A DNA stretch of 48,530 bases from an uncultured Lachnospiraceae bacterium (GCA_949893755.1 CATLCV010000013.1:1-48530), one strand, 5' to 3'; positions 32,251-40,590 are shown, counted from the first letter of the stretch. Program-made: numbers and translations. The notes: generated by a model from the letters alone, not told the origin.

Positions 32251-32667
32251 TTAAAACAATCTGCAGATCACAATCCCGCATATATCCTCTCTCCCTACAC
32301 AGCCAAAAGTCCTTGAATCCAGGGAAACGCTCTGATGATCCCCTATGAGGAAATACTGGCCCGGAAGCAGAAAAAACTCCTGTTCCTTTTGTTCTTTGCT
32401 GGCTGTCTCTGCTGCTTTTAAGCCATTCAGATAAATCTGATCTTCATGAACCATGATCTGATCTCCCTCCACAGCCAACACTCTTTTTACTACCGTACGA
32501 TCCAGTTCCTGTATGTAAGCCGTTACAATCTCCCCTTTGTTGGGATGTCCCCACTTTTTCAATATGAGAACATTTCCCTCATGAAAAGCAGGTTCCATTG
32601 AATCCCCATTCACATAAGCAATCCCAAATAACACCTGAAAGACCATAACTACCAGAACAGCGATCAT
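32251..32667 (-). CDS. Type I signal peptidase
   Basis: Membrane-bound serine protease of the LepB/SipS family that removes signal peptides. An N-terminal transmembrane helix is followed by NGDSMEPAFHEGN with nucleophile Ser23, then TVVKRVLAVEGD with the general base Lys61, and GDHQSVSLDSRTFG, the third conserved box. At 138 residues it is short but complete. ATG 32667 has no good ribosome site; a frame open further up to an ATT near 32703, behind GGAAGGGGAG, could extend it by about 12 residues. On a mobile element it may process the pilin-like or other exported transfer proteins. Symbol not given because many paralogues exist. Confidence 0.9.
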   Translation of the reverse strand: MIAVLVVMVFQVLFGIAYVNGDSMEPAFHEGNVLILKKWGHPNKGEIVTAYIQELDRTVVKRVLAVEGDQIMVHEDQIYLNGLKAAETASKEQKEQEFFLLPGQYFLIGDHQSVSLDSRTFGCVGREDICGIVICRLF

Positions 32668-32822
32668 GAACGGCCCCGCTATTCTTTCTATGCCTCGTTT
32701 TATATCCGTTCCAATCTCCCCTTCCTATGATTTTTACTTTTGCTGGCAGACACCAAAGCCTTCATGGTATTGATGCCTGCCGCAAATGAGAAATGTCTAT
32801 TTACTCTCCGTTTAAAAAATGT

Positions 32823-33173
32823 TCATTCCATATCATCAAACATTGCATAGTTCTGCATCATCAGCTCCGCCTCTTCCTGTTCCATTTCTTCACAGCATCC
32901 ACCGTTTACCTGTATGAGCCTGTCTTTCCACCCCTCCTGTCTGTCCGCTGCCGGATCGGTTGGAACAGCCTCTCTTTTTTCTGCTTCTCTTTTCCCGGAT
33001 TTATCAATGTCAGGAATTTTCCCATCTTGTAGTTCCCAGTACGCCAGAATTGCTTTCACCACATATCTTGCCTTTTTCCTGCCGCAGTTGTTTAAAAACT
33101 CACTGACGCGCCGATGGGCTTCATCCATTTCATCAAATTTCAGGTTAAAGCGGTATTCATTCTGTTTTCCCAT
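32823..33173 (-). CDS. ParR-like adaptor of the partition system
   Basis: A 116-residue protein immediately downstream of the ParM-like gene (18 bases). The first 55 residues (YRFNLKFDEMDEAHRRVSEF and KARYVVKAILAYW) read as a ribbon-helix-helix DNA-binding unit, as in ParR. The C-terminus is acidic and would contact the filament. Assignment rests on position, size and fold pattern. It should bind centromere repeats, possibly those near 34180-34197. Confidence 0.75.
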   Translation of the reverse strand: MGKQNEYRFNLKFDEMDEAHRRVSEFLNNCGRKKARYVVKAILAYWELQDGKIPDIDKSGKREAEKREAVPTDPAADRQEGWKDRLIQVNGGCCEEMEQEEAELMMQNYAMFDDME

Positions 33174-33191
33174 AAAAGACCGCCTCCCCTC

Positions 33192-34133
33192 TTATTGCAT
33201 GTTCTTATCATAGAGATACTTCTTTTTATATCCCAACACATTCACCTTAGAATCATTGATGACATAATATTCCCCTTGATATCTTTCCCACACTTTTTCA
33301 ATGATTTTCGAGAGCAGGATGGAACCGCCTCCCACAAAAACTGTCACTGCTGCCCTCAGATCAATCCCGCATTCCTTAAGCATTCCAAGGGCATCCGCCA
33401 CATGTTCCTGCGCAAGCTCAATGACCCGTTCCTCAATCCCTTTGTCATACATGGAAGTTTCCCCCAGGATGATCGCGTCCATGTCATTTTCTTTTAAGTC
33501 CAAGTCGTATTTCTCCCGGATTCCTTTATTGATACGCTGGTACATGGAAATCACCCCTCTGCTTGTAGAATCCGTGTATTCCCATGAAATCATGCCTTTC
33601 TCCAGAAGCATATAGTCTAACGTAAACCCTCCGATATCCAGCAGCAGGACTTTCTTTTTAAATAAGTTCAGCTCCCTTGCAACATATAGGTATGCTGCGT
33701 ATGTTTGCATATGGACATATACATCCGAAAATGAAACCCGGTACGTCATTCCCATATAGTCGAAATTCACGGCTTCACCGCCGCGGTAAAAATATTCCCG
33801 GAATTTTTTATATTGTCCCCGGTAATACAGCGGCGGAAGCCCTACCACCAGATCGATCTCCACAGCTTCCCCCTGGAGAAATAACCCGGGCGGCTTTCGT
33901 TCCCGCAGCTCCTTTGCGACGGCAAATAAGGTCAGGATGTAATAACGCTCGTCCACTGCCTTATCCGGAAGATATACGTTCCTCTCCGGACTCAGGCGGT
34001 AATACCTGCCCTTGTATTTCACTGCCTCCTCCCCTTCTCCCGGAATATCCTCTAACACGGATATCCCTGACGGGAATTCAAAATGCTCTGTCTTGATTGC
34101 TTTATTCCCTGTATCGATCGGCATCACTAACAT
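33192..34133 (-). CDS. parM: ParM-like actin family plasmid segregation protein
   Basis: Filament-forming actin-like ATPase of the ParM/StbA/Alp family, 313 residues. The opening VMPIDTGNKAIKT is the first phosphate loop (D-x-G-x-x-x-x-K), VLLLDIGGFTLDYML near 165 is the second (DIGG), and FVGGGSILLSKIIEK near 285 is the adenosine motif. It would push or pull DNA copies apart after replication. Start at 34133 follows AAAGGAG; the ORF from 34154 adds seven residues without a site. It pairs with the ParR-like gene. A promoter lies at 34211-34240. Confidence 0.9.
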   Translation of the reverse strand: MLVMPIDTGNKAIKTEHFEFPSGISVLEDIPGEGEEAVKYKGRYYRLSPERNVYLPDKAVDERYYILTLFAVAKELRERKPPGLFLQGEAVEIDLVVGLPPLYYRGQYKKFREYFYRGGEAVNFDYMGMTYRVSFSDVYVHMQTYAAYLYVARELNLFKKKVLLLDIGGFTLDYMLLEKGMISWEYTDSTSRGVISMYQRINKGIREKYDLDLKENDMDAIILGETSMYDKGIEERVIELAQEHVADALGMLKECGIDLRAAVTVFVGGGSILLSKIIEKVWERYQGEYYVINDSKVNVLGYKKKYLYDKNMQ

Positions 34134-34159
34134 CTGAAATCTCCTTTCCGGCACGAAAG

Positions 34160-34202
34160 CCTATACGTTTTTCCTATTACGCATTCTATGCGCATTCAGG
34201 AT
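34160..34202. promoter_or_regulatory. Candidate parC centromere or operator
   Basis: CGCATTC occurs twice, 11 bases apart (34180-34186 and 34191-34197), one copy overlapping the palindrome TGCGCA. The repeats lie in the leader just upstream of parM, the usual place for ParR-binding repeats. Only two clear units are visible. Confidence 0.35.
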
Positions 34203-34210
34203 TAGCACCT

Positions 34211-34240
34211 ACTATAAAATTTTTGCGCTTTCCAAGTCAA
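34211..34240 (-). promoter_or_regulatory. Promoter of the parMR operon
   Basis: TTGACT, 18 bases, TATAGT on the minus strand. The -35 flank shares 15 bases exactly (plus GTCAACAGAATTTCT, 34236-34250) with the DUF3268 promoter. It begins right at the end of the amber-split gene. Confidence 0.7.
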
Positions 34241-34248
34241 CAGAATTT

Positions 34249-34806
34249 CTACTCAGATTCATAATTATTTTTAAAATATTCCATAATCTTTTTGCTTTCT
34301 TCCTCATAACCCCATAAAATACTGCTGACTGTCTCAAACGCCTGCTCCCGCCAGCGGAAATATGTAGCCCGGTGGATCCGGGTTAGTTTGGGAAAATGCG
34401 GCTCCAGTTTATCCAGGATTTCCTAAATATTTTCCGCCCGGTAGGCTGACATATAGCTGTAATATAAGACCCAGTAATACCGTTCGCCCTGAGGATGGAA
34501 TTTCCGCATCAGCTCCACCGCTTCATCAATGAGCTTTAAAAACTTATTGGAGCGGTTGATGGACTCAATCCGCTCCTTCATATCCGACAGGTCCTGGTTG
34601 ATATCCATGCCCGCCTGATAGATGCTGTCAAGAAAGGTATCAATATCCGTCCCGTACTCCCGCTGTATCCGGTGCTTCACCTGATTGACCTTTACCTGCA
34701 TCCGCCAGTTTACGGATCGGTAGATTTTAAAAAGCGTAATGATATCATGGTATGCTCCATTTTCTTCCCTGTCTAACTGCTCATTTATGATTCCTGATTT
34801 TCCCAT
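34249..34806 (-). pseudogene. Regulator-like gene interrupted by an in-frame amber codon
   Basis: The reading frame from ATG 34806 runs 127 codons to TAG at 34423-34425, then continues in frame with good coding character for 57 codons (EILDKLEPHFPKLTRIHRAT, FRWREQAFETVSSILWG) to TAG at 34249. The continuation, with its helix-turn-helix look, resembles the C-terminus of ArpU/sigma-like phage regulators. A CAG to TAG change would explain it. The gene is probably either a fresh pseudogene or read through at low level; the first part alone could still be made. It overlaps the small membrane-protein gene upstream and abuts the parM promoter. Confidence 0.75.
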
Positions 34807-34952
34807 TTTTCTTCTTCCTCTTTCTCTTTCTGATGATCCGCAAGGTATTCCTCCCACAAACGCTGGTATTTCTCGTCACTTCGTTCTCCCACGGCTACAC
34901 AGCAGTATAAAATCACTGCGCATACCGACATTACAATCCCAAAAGTCAACAT
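34785..34952 (-). CDS. Small membrane protein, 55 residues
   Basis: ATG 34952 follows GGAAGGG. One N-terminal transmembrane helix (LTFGIVMSVCAVILYCCVAV) is followed by a charged, Glu-rich cytoplasmic tail ending in EEEEKWENQES. It overlaps the start of the next gene by 22 bases, typical of coupled genes. Function unknown. Confidence 0.65.
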   Translation of the reverse strand: MLTFGIVMSVCAVILYCCVAVGERSDEKYQRLWEEYLADHQKEKEEEEKWENQES

Positions 34953-35041
34953 ATGATTCCCTTCCTTTTCTCCATATACTTTTTACGTCCGCTCATACAT
35001 CCGCCTGAATGGTTCGGTTCCCATATTCTGTTGTCAATGTG

Positions 35042-35072
35042 CCAAACTTCATTAATCAGAAAGTCTGGCAGT
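35042..35072. repeat. Inverted repeat in the 35.0-35.3 kb gap
   Basis: TGCCAAACTT and AAGTCTGGCA pair at 9 of 10 positions around an 11-base loop. TTGACA at 35027-35032 on the minus strand stands nearby without a clear -10. The remainder of the 347-base gap holds the terminator at 35205-35232. Confidence 0.4.
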
Positions 35073-35204
35073 AATAGGATTCTGTAAAATCAGGAAAAAT
35101 ATTTTATTTTGGGTTGAAAGCATATGAAGAAAAGATTTCCAGAAGCCGTTCCCTATCAGATTTGCTTTGTGAAATAGTGCCTGTTTGTTATATTTGCCCA
35201 AAAG

Positions 35205-35232
35205 AAAAAGGCTGCCATCAAATTGACAACCT
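35205..35232 (-). terminator. Terminator after the 76-residue gene
   Basis: GGTTGTCA and TGGCAGCC arms, 6-base loop, then TTTTTC on the minus strand, about 70 bases after the stop at 35300. Confidence 0.7.
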
Positions 35233-35299
35233 TTTATCCTCAATTATGCATTACATGCAGTAAGCGCCTTGACATTTAAAATCGCTCTATTTCTTTTTT

Positions 35300-35530
35300 T
35301 CATTCATAATCATGCCAGAACATCGCCTCAAATCCGTTGATCACATCCAAAAAGCATCTGGGCGCAGGGCAGCTAACCCCCTCAATCACCAGTTCCAAAA
35401 CTTCGTCATCCCCGCCTGGCAGATCTGTTCCCTGCTCCTCATCCCACCAGTTCTTTAATATTTCACCGACTGTTTCAAATGACCTTTCTTTTTCGATTCC
35501 ATCTACATTGATGGTCTTAAATCGGATCAT
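35300..35530 (-). CDS. Hypothetical protein, 76 residues
   Basis: Acidic small protein with WWDEEQGTDLPGGDDEVLEL in its centre and a Pro-Cys motif CPAPRC near 52. ATG 35530 follows GGAGTGTGAGAAT. Not recognised. It follows the 94-residue gene by 4 bases and is closed by the terminator at 35205-35232. Similar small acidic proteins are common among element-borne anti-restriction or regulatory genes, but no assignment is possible. Confidence 0.6.
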   Translation of the reverse strand: MIRFKTINVDGIEKERSFETVGEILKNWWDEEQGTDLPGGDDEVLELVIEGVSCPAPRCFLDVINGFEAMFWHDYE

Positions 35531-35534
35531 ATTC

Positions 35535-35819
35535 TCACACTCCTTCAAAATTTATGAGGCCAACCGCATCCTTAATTGCTTCTTCGATCGCAAATTCATA
35601 AGACATATTTTTTTTATCAAGATATCTTCTAAGCAGATATGCTGCTTCCTCAATAAAAAATTTGTCTTCCCTTAGTTTATCATAGTCCCCTGACGCAAGA
35701 TGTGTTTCCAGGTCCCCTTTCACATTCTCCATATCATAAATATGTTCCTGCTCTTGATAAGCTAAAAATAATTCCTGTTCTGTCAGCTCAATGCTTTTCC
35801 CGTCTCTACAAATTTCCAT
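35535..35819 (-). CDS. Hypothetical protein, 94 residues
   Basis: Acidic helical protein; YQEQEHIYDMENVKGDLETH and YLLRRYLDKKNMSYEFAIEE look like two helical hairpins. The pattern resembles small proteins of ICE accessory regions with no known function. AAAGGAG precedes the ATG. It and the 76-residue gene form a two-gene unit. Confidence 0.65.
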   Translation of the reverse strand: MEICRDGKSIELTEQELFLAYQEQEHIYDMENVKGDLETHLASGDYDKLREDKFFIEEAAYLLRRYLDKKNMSYEFAIEEAIKDAVGLINFEGV

Positions 35820-35909
35820 CTTTCTGCTCCTTTCTACTACCGATATTTTTGTACCTTGCGCAATCTATCTACAGTTCATTCCCTGCTATAAAATGACTCC
35901 GAAATAATT

Positions 35910-36608
35910 TTATGGATGTCTGTTACAATTTGTAAATCCACATTCTTCCGTTCTGCAGTACTCCTGCTCTTCGCCATCTATCTTTATATACGGCTCGCAT
36001 ACCTTATACTGATGTTTTCTCAAAATCCAGATAACCAGTTCCTTTACCTCTTCTAATATTTCTACATTCCATGAAAGCTGATTTTCAGAATCCTTGTCAT
36101 CTTCTGCATGTAAAAGAGTGTTGCACATCTGATAGATTGCATGCTCCATTTCATCAACCCGTTCCAGCATTGCGTCTGTAAATTCCAGTTCGCTGCTTTT
36201 GTTCTGCCTTTCCATTGCCCCCTCTTTTAATGCGTTCCGGATAATTCCGGCAAAATAGGACCTCTGCATTTCCAGCGGGCCATATTCGTCCCTATCAAAA
36301 TAACAGGCATCCTTGTCCGGCAATGGTTCTTTTCTGGCAACAATCCTTAACCGCCGCTCTATCTCTTTGATTGTGGGAAATGGAACACTCCTATCATCTG
36401 TATAGAATAAATACATATAACCTTTTGAATCAGGGCTATTTTTTGTATTCCCGATAATGATCGCTTTAAACTGGGCATCATTTTCAACCCTAATCTCCGA
36501 TGTTTCCAGTTTTCGGTTCCAAATAATATGATAAAACTTATATCCTTCGTCTTCTTTTAAACTTTGATATCCCGCCCTTATTTTTCTTGCAAGCTCTTTA
36601 TAATTCAT
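35910..36608 (-). CDS. Hypothetical protein, 232 residues
   Basis: Soluble protein starting NYKELARKIRAGYQSLKEDE. The centre is strand-rich (YMYLFYTDDRSVPFPTIKEI), the next part helical, and the end carries a Cys/His group (CRTEECGFTNCNRHP) that might bind metal. Not recognised. AAGGAGAGG precedes the start. It follows the ligase gene by 150 bases with a hairpin between them. Confidence 0.65.
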   Translation of the reverse strand: MNYKELARKIRAGYQSLKEDEGYKFYHIIWNRKLETSEIRVENDAQFKAIIIGNTKNSPDSKGYMYLFYTDDRSVPFPTIKEIERRLRIVARKEPLPDKDACYFDRDEYGPLEMQRSYFAGIIRNALKEGAMERQNKSSELEFTDAMLERVDEMEHAIYQMCNTLLHAEDDKDSENQLSWNVEILEEVKELVIWILRKHQYKVCEPYIKIDGEEQEYCRTEECGFTNCNRHP

Positions 36609-36683
36609 CTGTCCTCTCCTTGTGTACTCTTTTTTCTGCAGCAGATACCTGTAGAAAGCTGCTGCCAGTATTTTTCAGTAAGC

Positions 36684-36725
36684 AAAAGGCATTGACTATT
36701 GCTTACAACAATACCAATGCCTTTC
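36684..36725 (-). terminator. Hairpin between ligase and the 232-residue gene
   Basis: GGCATTG-g-TATTG and CAATA-g-TCAATGCC form a long stem with TTTTG after it on the minus strand. It belongs to the GGCAYTG hairpin family; the U tract is shorter here. A second GCAGCAG/CTGCTGC hairpin follows at about 36635-36665. Confidence 0.55.
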
Positions 36726-36755
36726 TTCCCGTAAACCTATATCACAAATTGATAC

Positions 36756-38759
36756 TTATGCGATCATGCTCAAAAATTCTGCCTCTGAAAGAACCGGAAT
36801 CCCTAATGCTTGTGCTTTCGCTAATTTGCTGCCGGCTTTTTCCCCACAAATCAGGTAATCCGTATTCTTGCTGACCGTGCTTCCAGGCTTCCCTCCAAGT
36901 TCCCAGATTTTTGTGTTGATACCCTCACGGGTAAAATTTTGAAGTTTTCCGGTCGCAACGATCGTACAGCCATAAAATGGATTGGCAACGCTTACAGTTT
37001 CCTTCTCCGTTTCTTCAGATCCTATTGGCTGAAAGTTCATTTCCATCTGCAGCGTTCTCCATAGCCTCAAATTTTCTTCATCCACAAACCAGGTATGTAT
37101 ATTCCGGTTCAAAGTCATCCCAAAATCTTCCAACGCCGAAAAATCATAATTCCCTGTGGCTGCTTCTTCAAACGCATCCAAATCCCCCTGAAAAACATCA
37201 CATAACACCCTGCTTTTTGTCCTGCCTACCATGGAAATATCCATTGCGGTCAGATAATGGATAAAATCTGTATTCCTGCTCTCGTTGATTGCGGACCAGA
37301 GTTTCTCATAAGACCGTTCTCCGTATCCTTCCATAGCAATAATCTCTTTCCGGTGCGCGTCTAAATGATAAATGTCCTGAAAAGAAGTCAGCCATCCGCG
37401 CTCCTGAAAGCGCTGCAGATTCGCTTCTGAAATGCCAACGATATTCATGGCCTTTTTTGCCACAAAATGAACATACTTCTTTAAAATCTGGCTGTCGCAT
37501 TCCGGGTTATCGCAATGCAGAGTCTCCAGAATTTTCCCCTTATCCGTCTTTCCTTTGTGTATTCTTGTGGAACTGCCGCAGCAAGGGCATTGGCGTGGAT
37601 AGGTGTCATAATAAAATCCCCTGTCCAGGTTATCCTCTACATGCGGAATGATCTTATTTCGCTTGGAAACCCGGATGCGGCATCCCGGCACCAGTTCCAG
37701 ATTCTTTATGAACGACAGGTTATGAAGCGTTGCCCTTGAAACAGCCGCGCCATCCATCTCCACGGGATCAAATGCCGCCACCGGTGCCAGATCTCCAAAC
37801 CTGGAAGGCGTCCATTCCATCTTTTGCAGGATTGTTTCATAGGTTTCATCCTCGAATTTGTATGCAAGCCCATCCTTGTAATGATGTCCTGTCCTGCCGC
37901 ATTTCTCTGAGTAACTAAGGCTGTCGTAGATCAGAACCATGCCATCTATCGGAAAGTTCTTTTCTTCCGCAACCGCCGCCAGAATGTCAATCTGTTTCCT
38001 CATATCCTCCTGGCTGTACCTCCCTGCTTCCAGCCGAATATACGGACAGGTATCAAACCCCAGCGCTGCAAGCTGTATCAGCATAAACTCCCGACTGTCA
38101 ATACACTCTCCTTCCCCCATGCCTTCGAATACATTGAACGCTACAAAATTCACATGCCTGCCCTTGCAGATCTTCGGGTTCAGGTTACGCACAGAGCCAG
38201 CCGCCAGATTACGGCCGTTTTTATAAGGGTTTCCGTTCCCATCCCGTACGGAATCTTTCAACCGTACAAAATCGTCTTTGTAAATGAATGCTTCTCCCAC
38301 AACGGTAAGCCTGCCTTGATAGCCAATCGTAAGCGGAACGTTTTCAAACGCCGGAATATTATGCGTAATATCCTCTCCTATATCGCCATCCCCGCGTGTG
38401 GATGCCTGTATCATCTTGCCATCTTCATAGACCAGTTTGACTGTCAGGCCATCCAGTTTCAGCATGAGCAGAGATATTTGATCTCCGATAAAATGAACCA
38501 GCTCCTGTATCTGCTTTGTTTTATCAAGTGAGAGCAATGCCCTTTGATGCCTTACCTTTGCAAGTTCACTTACCGGGTAATAGCCAACACTCTGCGTTGG
38601 GGAATTGGAAAAAACAATTCCGGATTCCTTTTCCAGTTCAACCAGACGGTCATAGAGACGGTCATATTCCGCATCTGTCATTTTGGGGGAATTCAGGTTG
38701 TAATACGCATCCCTCTGTTCATTTAGTATCTGTACCAATTCTTTGATTTTTTGTAACAT
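36756..38759 (-). CDS. ligA: NAD+-dependent DNA ligase
   Basis: Seals nicks with NAD+, 667 residues, full length for LigA. An N-terminal Ia domain (YYNLNSPKMTDAEYDRLYDR) precedes the adenylation site MLKLDGLTVKL with Lys near 102, then ATRGDGDIGEDIT-like ASTRGDGDIGEDITHN. An OB fold follows, a four-Cys zinc site CPCCG...CDNPECD (about 390-418), helix-hairpin-helix repeats and a BRCT domain (about 590-667, ending in AEFLSMIA). It is diverged in places (SKRNKIIPHVEDN rather than the usual KAGDVIP), so it is likely an element-borne second copy, not the host's housekeeping ligase. The start follows AAAGGAG; a promoter and attenuator lie upstream. Confidence 0.92.
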   Translation of the reverse strand: MLQKIKELVQILNEQRDAYYNLNSPKMTDAEYDRLYDRLVELEKESGIVFSNSPTQSVGYYPVSELAKVRHQRALLSLDKTKQIQELVHFIGDQISLLMLKLDGLTVKLVYEDGKMIQASTRGDGDIGEDITHNIPAFENVPLTIGYQGRLTVVGEAFIYKDDFVRLKDSVRDGNGNPYKNGRNLAAGSVRNLNPKICKGRHVNFVAFNVFEGMGEGECIDSREFMLIQLAALGFDTCPYIRLEAGRYSQEDMRKQIDILAAVAEEKNFPIDGMVLIYDSLSYSEKCGRTGHHYKDGLAYKFEDETYETILQKMEWTPSRFGDLAPVAAFDPVEMDGAAVSRATLHNLSFIKNLELVPGCRIRVSKRNKIIPHVEDNLDRGFYYDTYPRQCPCCGSSTRIHKGKTDKGKILETLHCDNPECDSQILKKYVHFVAKKAMNIVGISEANLQRFQERGWLTSFQDIYHLDAHRKEIIAMEGYGERSYEKLWSAINESRNTDFIHYLTAMDISMVGRTKSRVLCDVFQGDLDAFEEAATGNYDFSALEDFGMTLNRNIHTWFVDEENLRLWRTLQMEMNFQPIGSEETEKETVSVANPFYGCTIVATGKLQNFTREGINTKIWELGGKPGSTVSKNTDYLICGEKAGSKLAKAQALGIPVLSEAEFLSMIA

Positions 38760-38827
38760 TTTTCTTGTAGCTCCTTTCTGTTTGTGGTTTGAGTGAAGTT
38801 ATCCTCCTTAAAAACTGGTTTAAACGC

Positions 38828-38868
38828 AAAAAAAGACACTGACTATTCATAAAAAATAATCAATGCCT
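38828..38868 (-). terminator. Leader terminator (attenuator) before the ligase gene
   Basis: GGCATTGATTATT and AATAGTCAGTGTC pair along 13 positions, with seven T on the minus strand. It is about 115 bases after the predicted transcription start. A 9-codon ORF (MRKGIDYFL, 38847-38876) ends inside its loop. Confidence 0.7.
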
Positions 38869-38988
38869 TTTCGCATTCTAAACGTGATGGCAGAATAAAT
38901 CTGCAAAAATTGTAGTTCTAATCACTTTACTTAGAACAAAAGTTTCTTAACTCCTTTTGTTGTAGGAATTATAAAATATACTAACTTT

Positions 38989-39017
38989 AGTTTATCGACA
39001 AAGATATTATCTGTCAA
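38989..39017 (-). promoter_or_regulatory. Promoter of the ligase operon
   Basis: TTGACA, 17 bases, TAAACT on the minus strand. The 355 bases between 38760 and 39114 hold this promoter, the leader and attenuator, and no gene. Confidence 0.7.
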
Positions 39018-39114
39018 TAGAAATTTCTCTCTGTTCTATATTCTATAAATCATATGCATTACAACTCCTGTCTCAATAAACCAGTCCTATGCAAGCATAT
39101 AGGGTATCCTGGGC

Positions 39115-39285
39115 CTAGTTTTCTTTTTCAGAACAATGCAAGCATCCGGGTATAGACCCCTGCAGGAATAATTCTCGTAGCCTAAAAGCTACGCTTCCTT
39201 TTAATACTTTATCTCTATATTTTGTTATCCATACAAAATAATATTTTATATCCGACACTGTATGACTTCTTTTTCTGCATTTTGC
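39115..39285 (-). pseudogene. IS200/IS605-type transposase (TnpA) fragment
   Basis: About 46 codons resemble the N-terminus of IS200 TnpA (RSHTVSDIKYYFVWITKYRD, then VAFRLRELF); the HUH motif and catalytic Tyr, which come later, are absent and the frame ends in unrelated sequence. A short ORF at 39303 extends it by six codons. It is a decayed insertion sequence end. Confidence 0.75.
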
Positions 39286-39396
39286 CATTTCTCTGTACCT
39301 CATATAATTTTTCTCGATACAATCATTGTACCACGCTCCACCTAAAAAATAAAAATTTCGATAAAAATCTACCGTCTAAAAGACAGTAGATTTGGC

Positions 39397-40590
39397 CTAA
39401 TACTTGGAAATTAAATCTTGTGGCAAAAAATCAATATTATTTTGAAACTCTACATTTTCATTATAATGATATTCATCTATTCCATACATCAACATATATT
39501 TTTTTACTGTCCTAAAATCATTATGATCATATTTATATAATGGAATATAAATTTTCTGATTTATTTTTTTTGACGATATTTTACTATGACCTGAACTTTT
39601 AATATCTATATGAATGGTTAATTCTGCTGATTTCGTTGTATTTATAATAAACTGAGCATTTCTATATCCATTCCCAGGTATTTCATCACCTCTTCCTAAT
39701 TCAATAATATTTCCTTTATCATAATCAACATTTATTAAAATCGGTTTAACATCAACATCAACACCATATGAAAATTGATCGTTATATATTATTCTCTCAC
39801 TATTTGCCTGTATGGTTGCCATGCAACTATCCTCGGATATTATATAACCTTCTTTTTTTATATTACAGAAAAAAACAATTAAATCATACTGTTTAAGTGC
39901 TTCATAATTAATAGTATATTCTCCAACTTTTTTTATATCTCCTGGTTTCAAATTTTTTATACAATTGCAAAAACTATTTGTTTTATATAACTGATTAGAT
40001 TCCAATATATCAGACTCTATAATATCTGTTCCATTTTCATCTTTACAATACATATCACATTGTATATTTTGTTCTATAGTGTTTCCATTATTAATAACAT
40101 ATACAGATAATACATTATTGTTATATATAGTAAACATTTTTATATTTTCATATTCTATAGGATAAATTTCGTCAATATTCATTTTATAATTTGTGATAAT
40201 TACCGGATTATCTTTAATATTTTTTATATACATATTTATAGTAAATGCACCAATATATGTATCAGCTTTTTCATGATATTCATAATATGTTTCGGCAACA
40301 TCATCAGTTATATTTCCATATGTAATTGCATCATCTATAGTATATTCCTCTATTATTATAGGATTTAAAACAATATTAAAGAAATAATTATAAATTGTTG
40401 CACAAACAAATAATATAAACGTTGTTATTAATGTTACCATTACCGGAATTATTATATTAACTGTTACCTTTGTATGCTTATGTAAAATGCTTAGAAAGTT
40501 ATTACTTGATTCATATATTAAAATCACTTTACAATTAGGACAAATTTTTGTTTTATTATTAATTATTTTTCCACAGTTAGGGCACTTCAT
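39397..40590 (-). CDS. Zinc-ribbon membrane protein with large ectodomain, 397 residues
   Basis: Residues 1-20 are a zinc ribbon CPNCGKIINNKTKICPNC, typical of regulatory membrane proteins. A single transmembrane helix (about 45-70, VNIIIPVMVTLITTFILFVC) follows, then about 325 residues outside the membrane, strand-rich and Asn/Ile-rich. No domain recognised. The gene is very AT-rich compared with the conjugation genes and belongs to the cargo block. AAAGGAG precedes the ATG. Upstream lies a structured noncoding region. It may sense or stabilise surface partners; this is only a guess from topology. Confidence 0.7.
   Translation of the reverse strand: MKCPNCGKIINNKTKICPNCKVILIYESSNNFLSILHKHTKVTVNIIIPVMVTLITTFILFVCATIYNYFFNIVLNPIIIEEYTIDDAITYGNITDDVAETYYEYHEKADTYIGAFTINMYIKNIKDNPVIITNYKMNIDEIYPIEYENIKMFTIYNNNVLSVYVINNGNTIEQNIQCDMYCKDENGTDIIESDILESNQLYKTNSFCNCIKNLKPGDIKKVGEYTINYEALKQYDLIVFFCNIKKEGYIISEDSCMATIQANSERIIYNDQFSYGVDVDVKPILINVDYDKGNIIELGRGDEIPGNGYRNAQFIINTTKSAELTIHIDIKSSGHSKISSKKINQKIYIPLYKYDHNDFRTVKKYMLMYGIDEYHYNENVEFQNNIDFLPQDLISKY

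Noticed and set aside
36684-36760. Leader peptide for the 36.7 kb hairpin
   Set aside because: The frame that reads into the hairpin (GRKALVLL) has no start codon after the ligase stop region, so no leader ORF is claimed.
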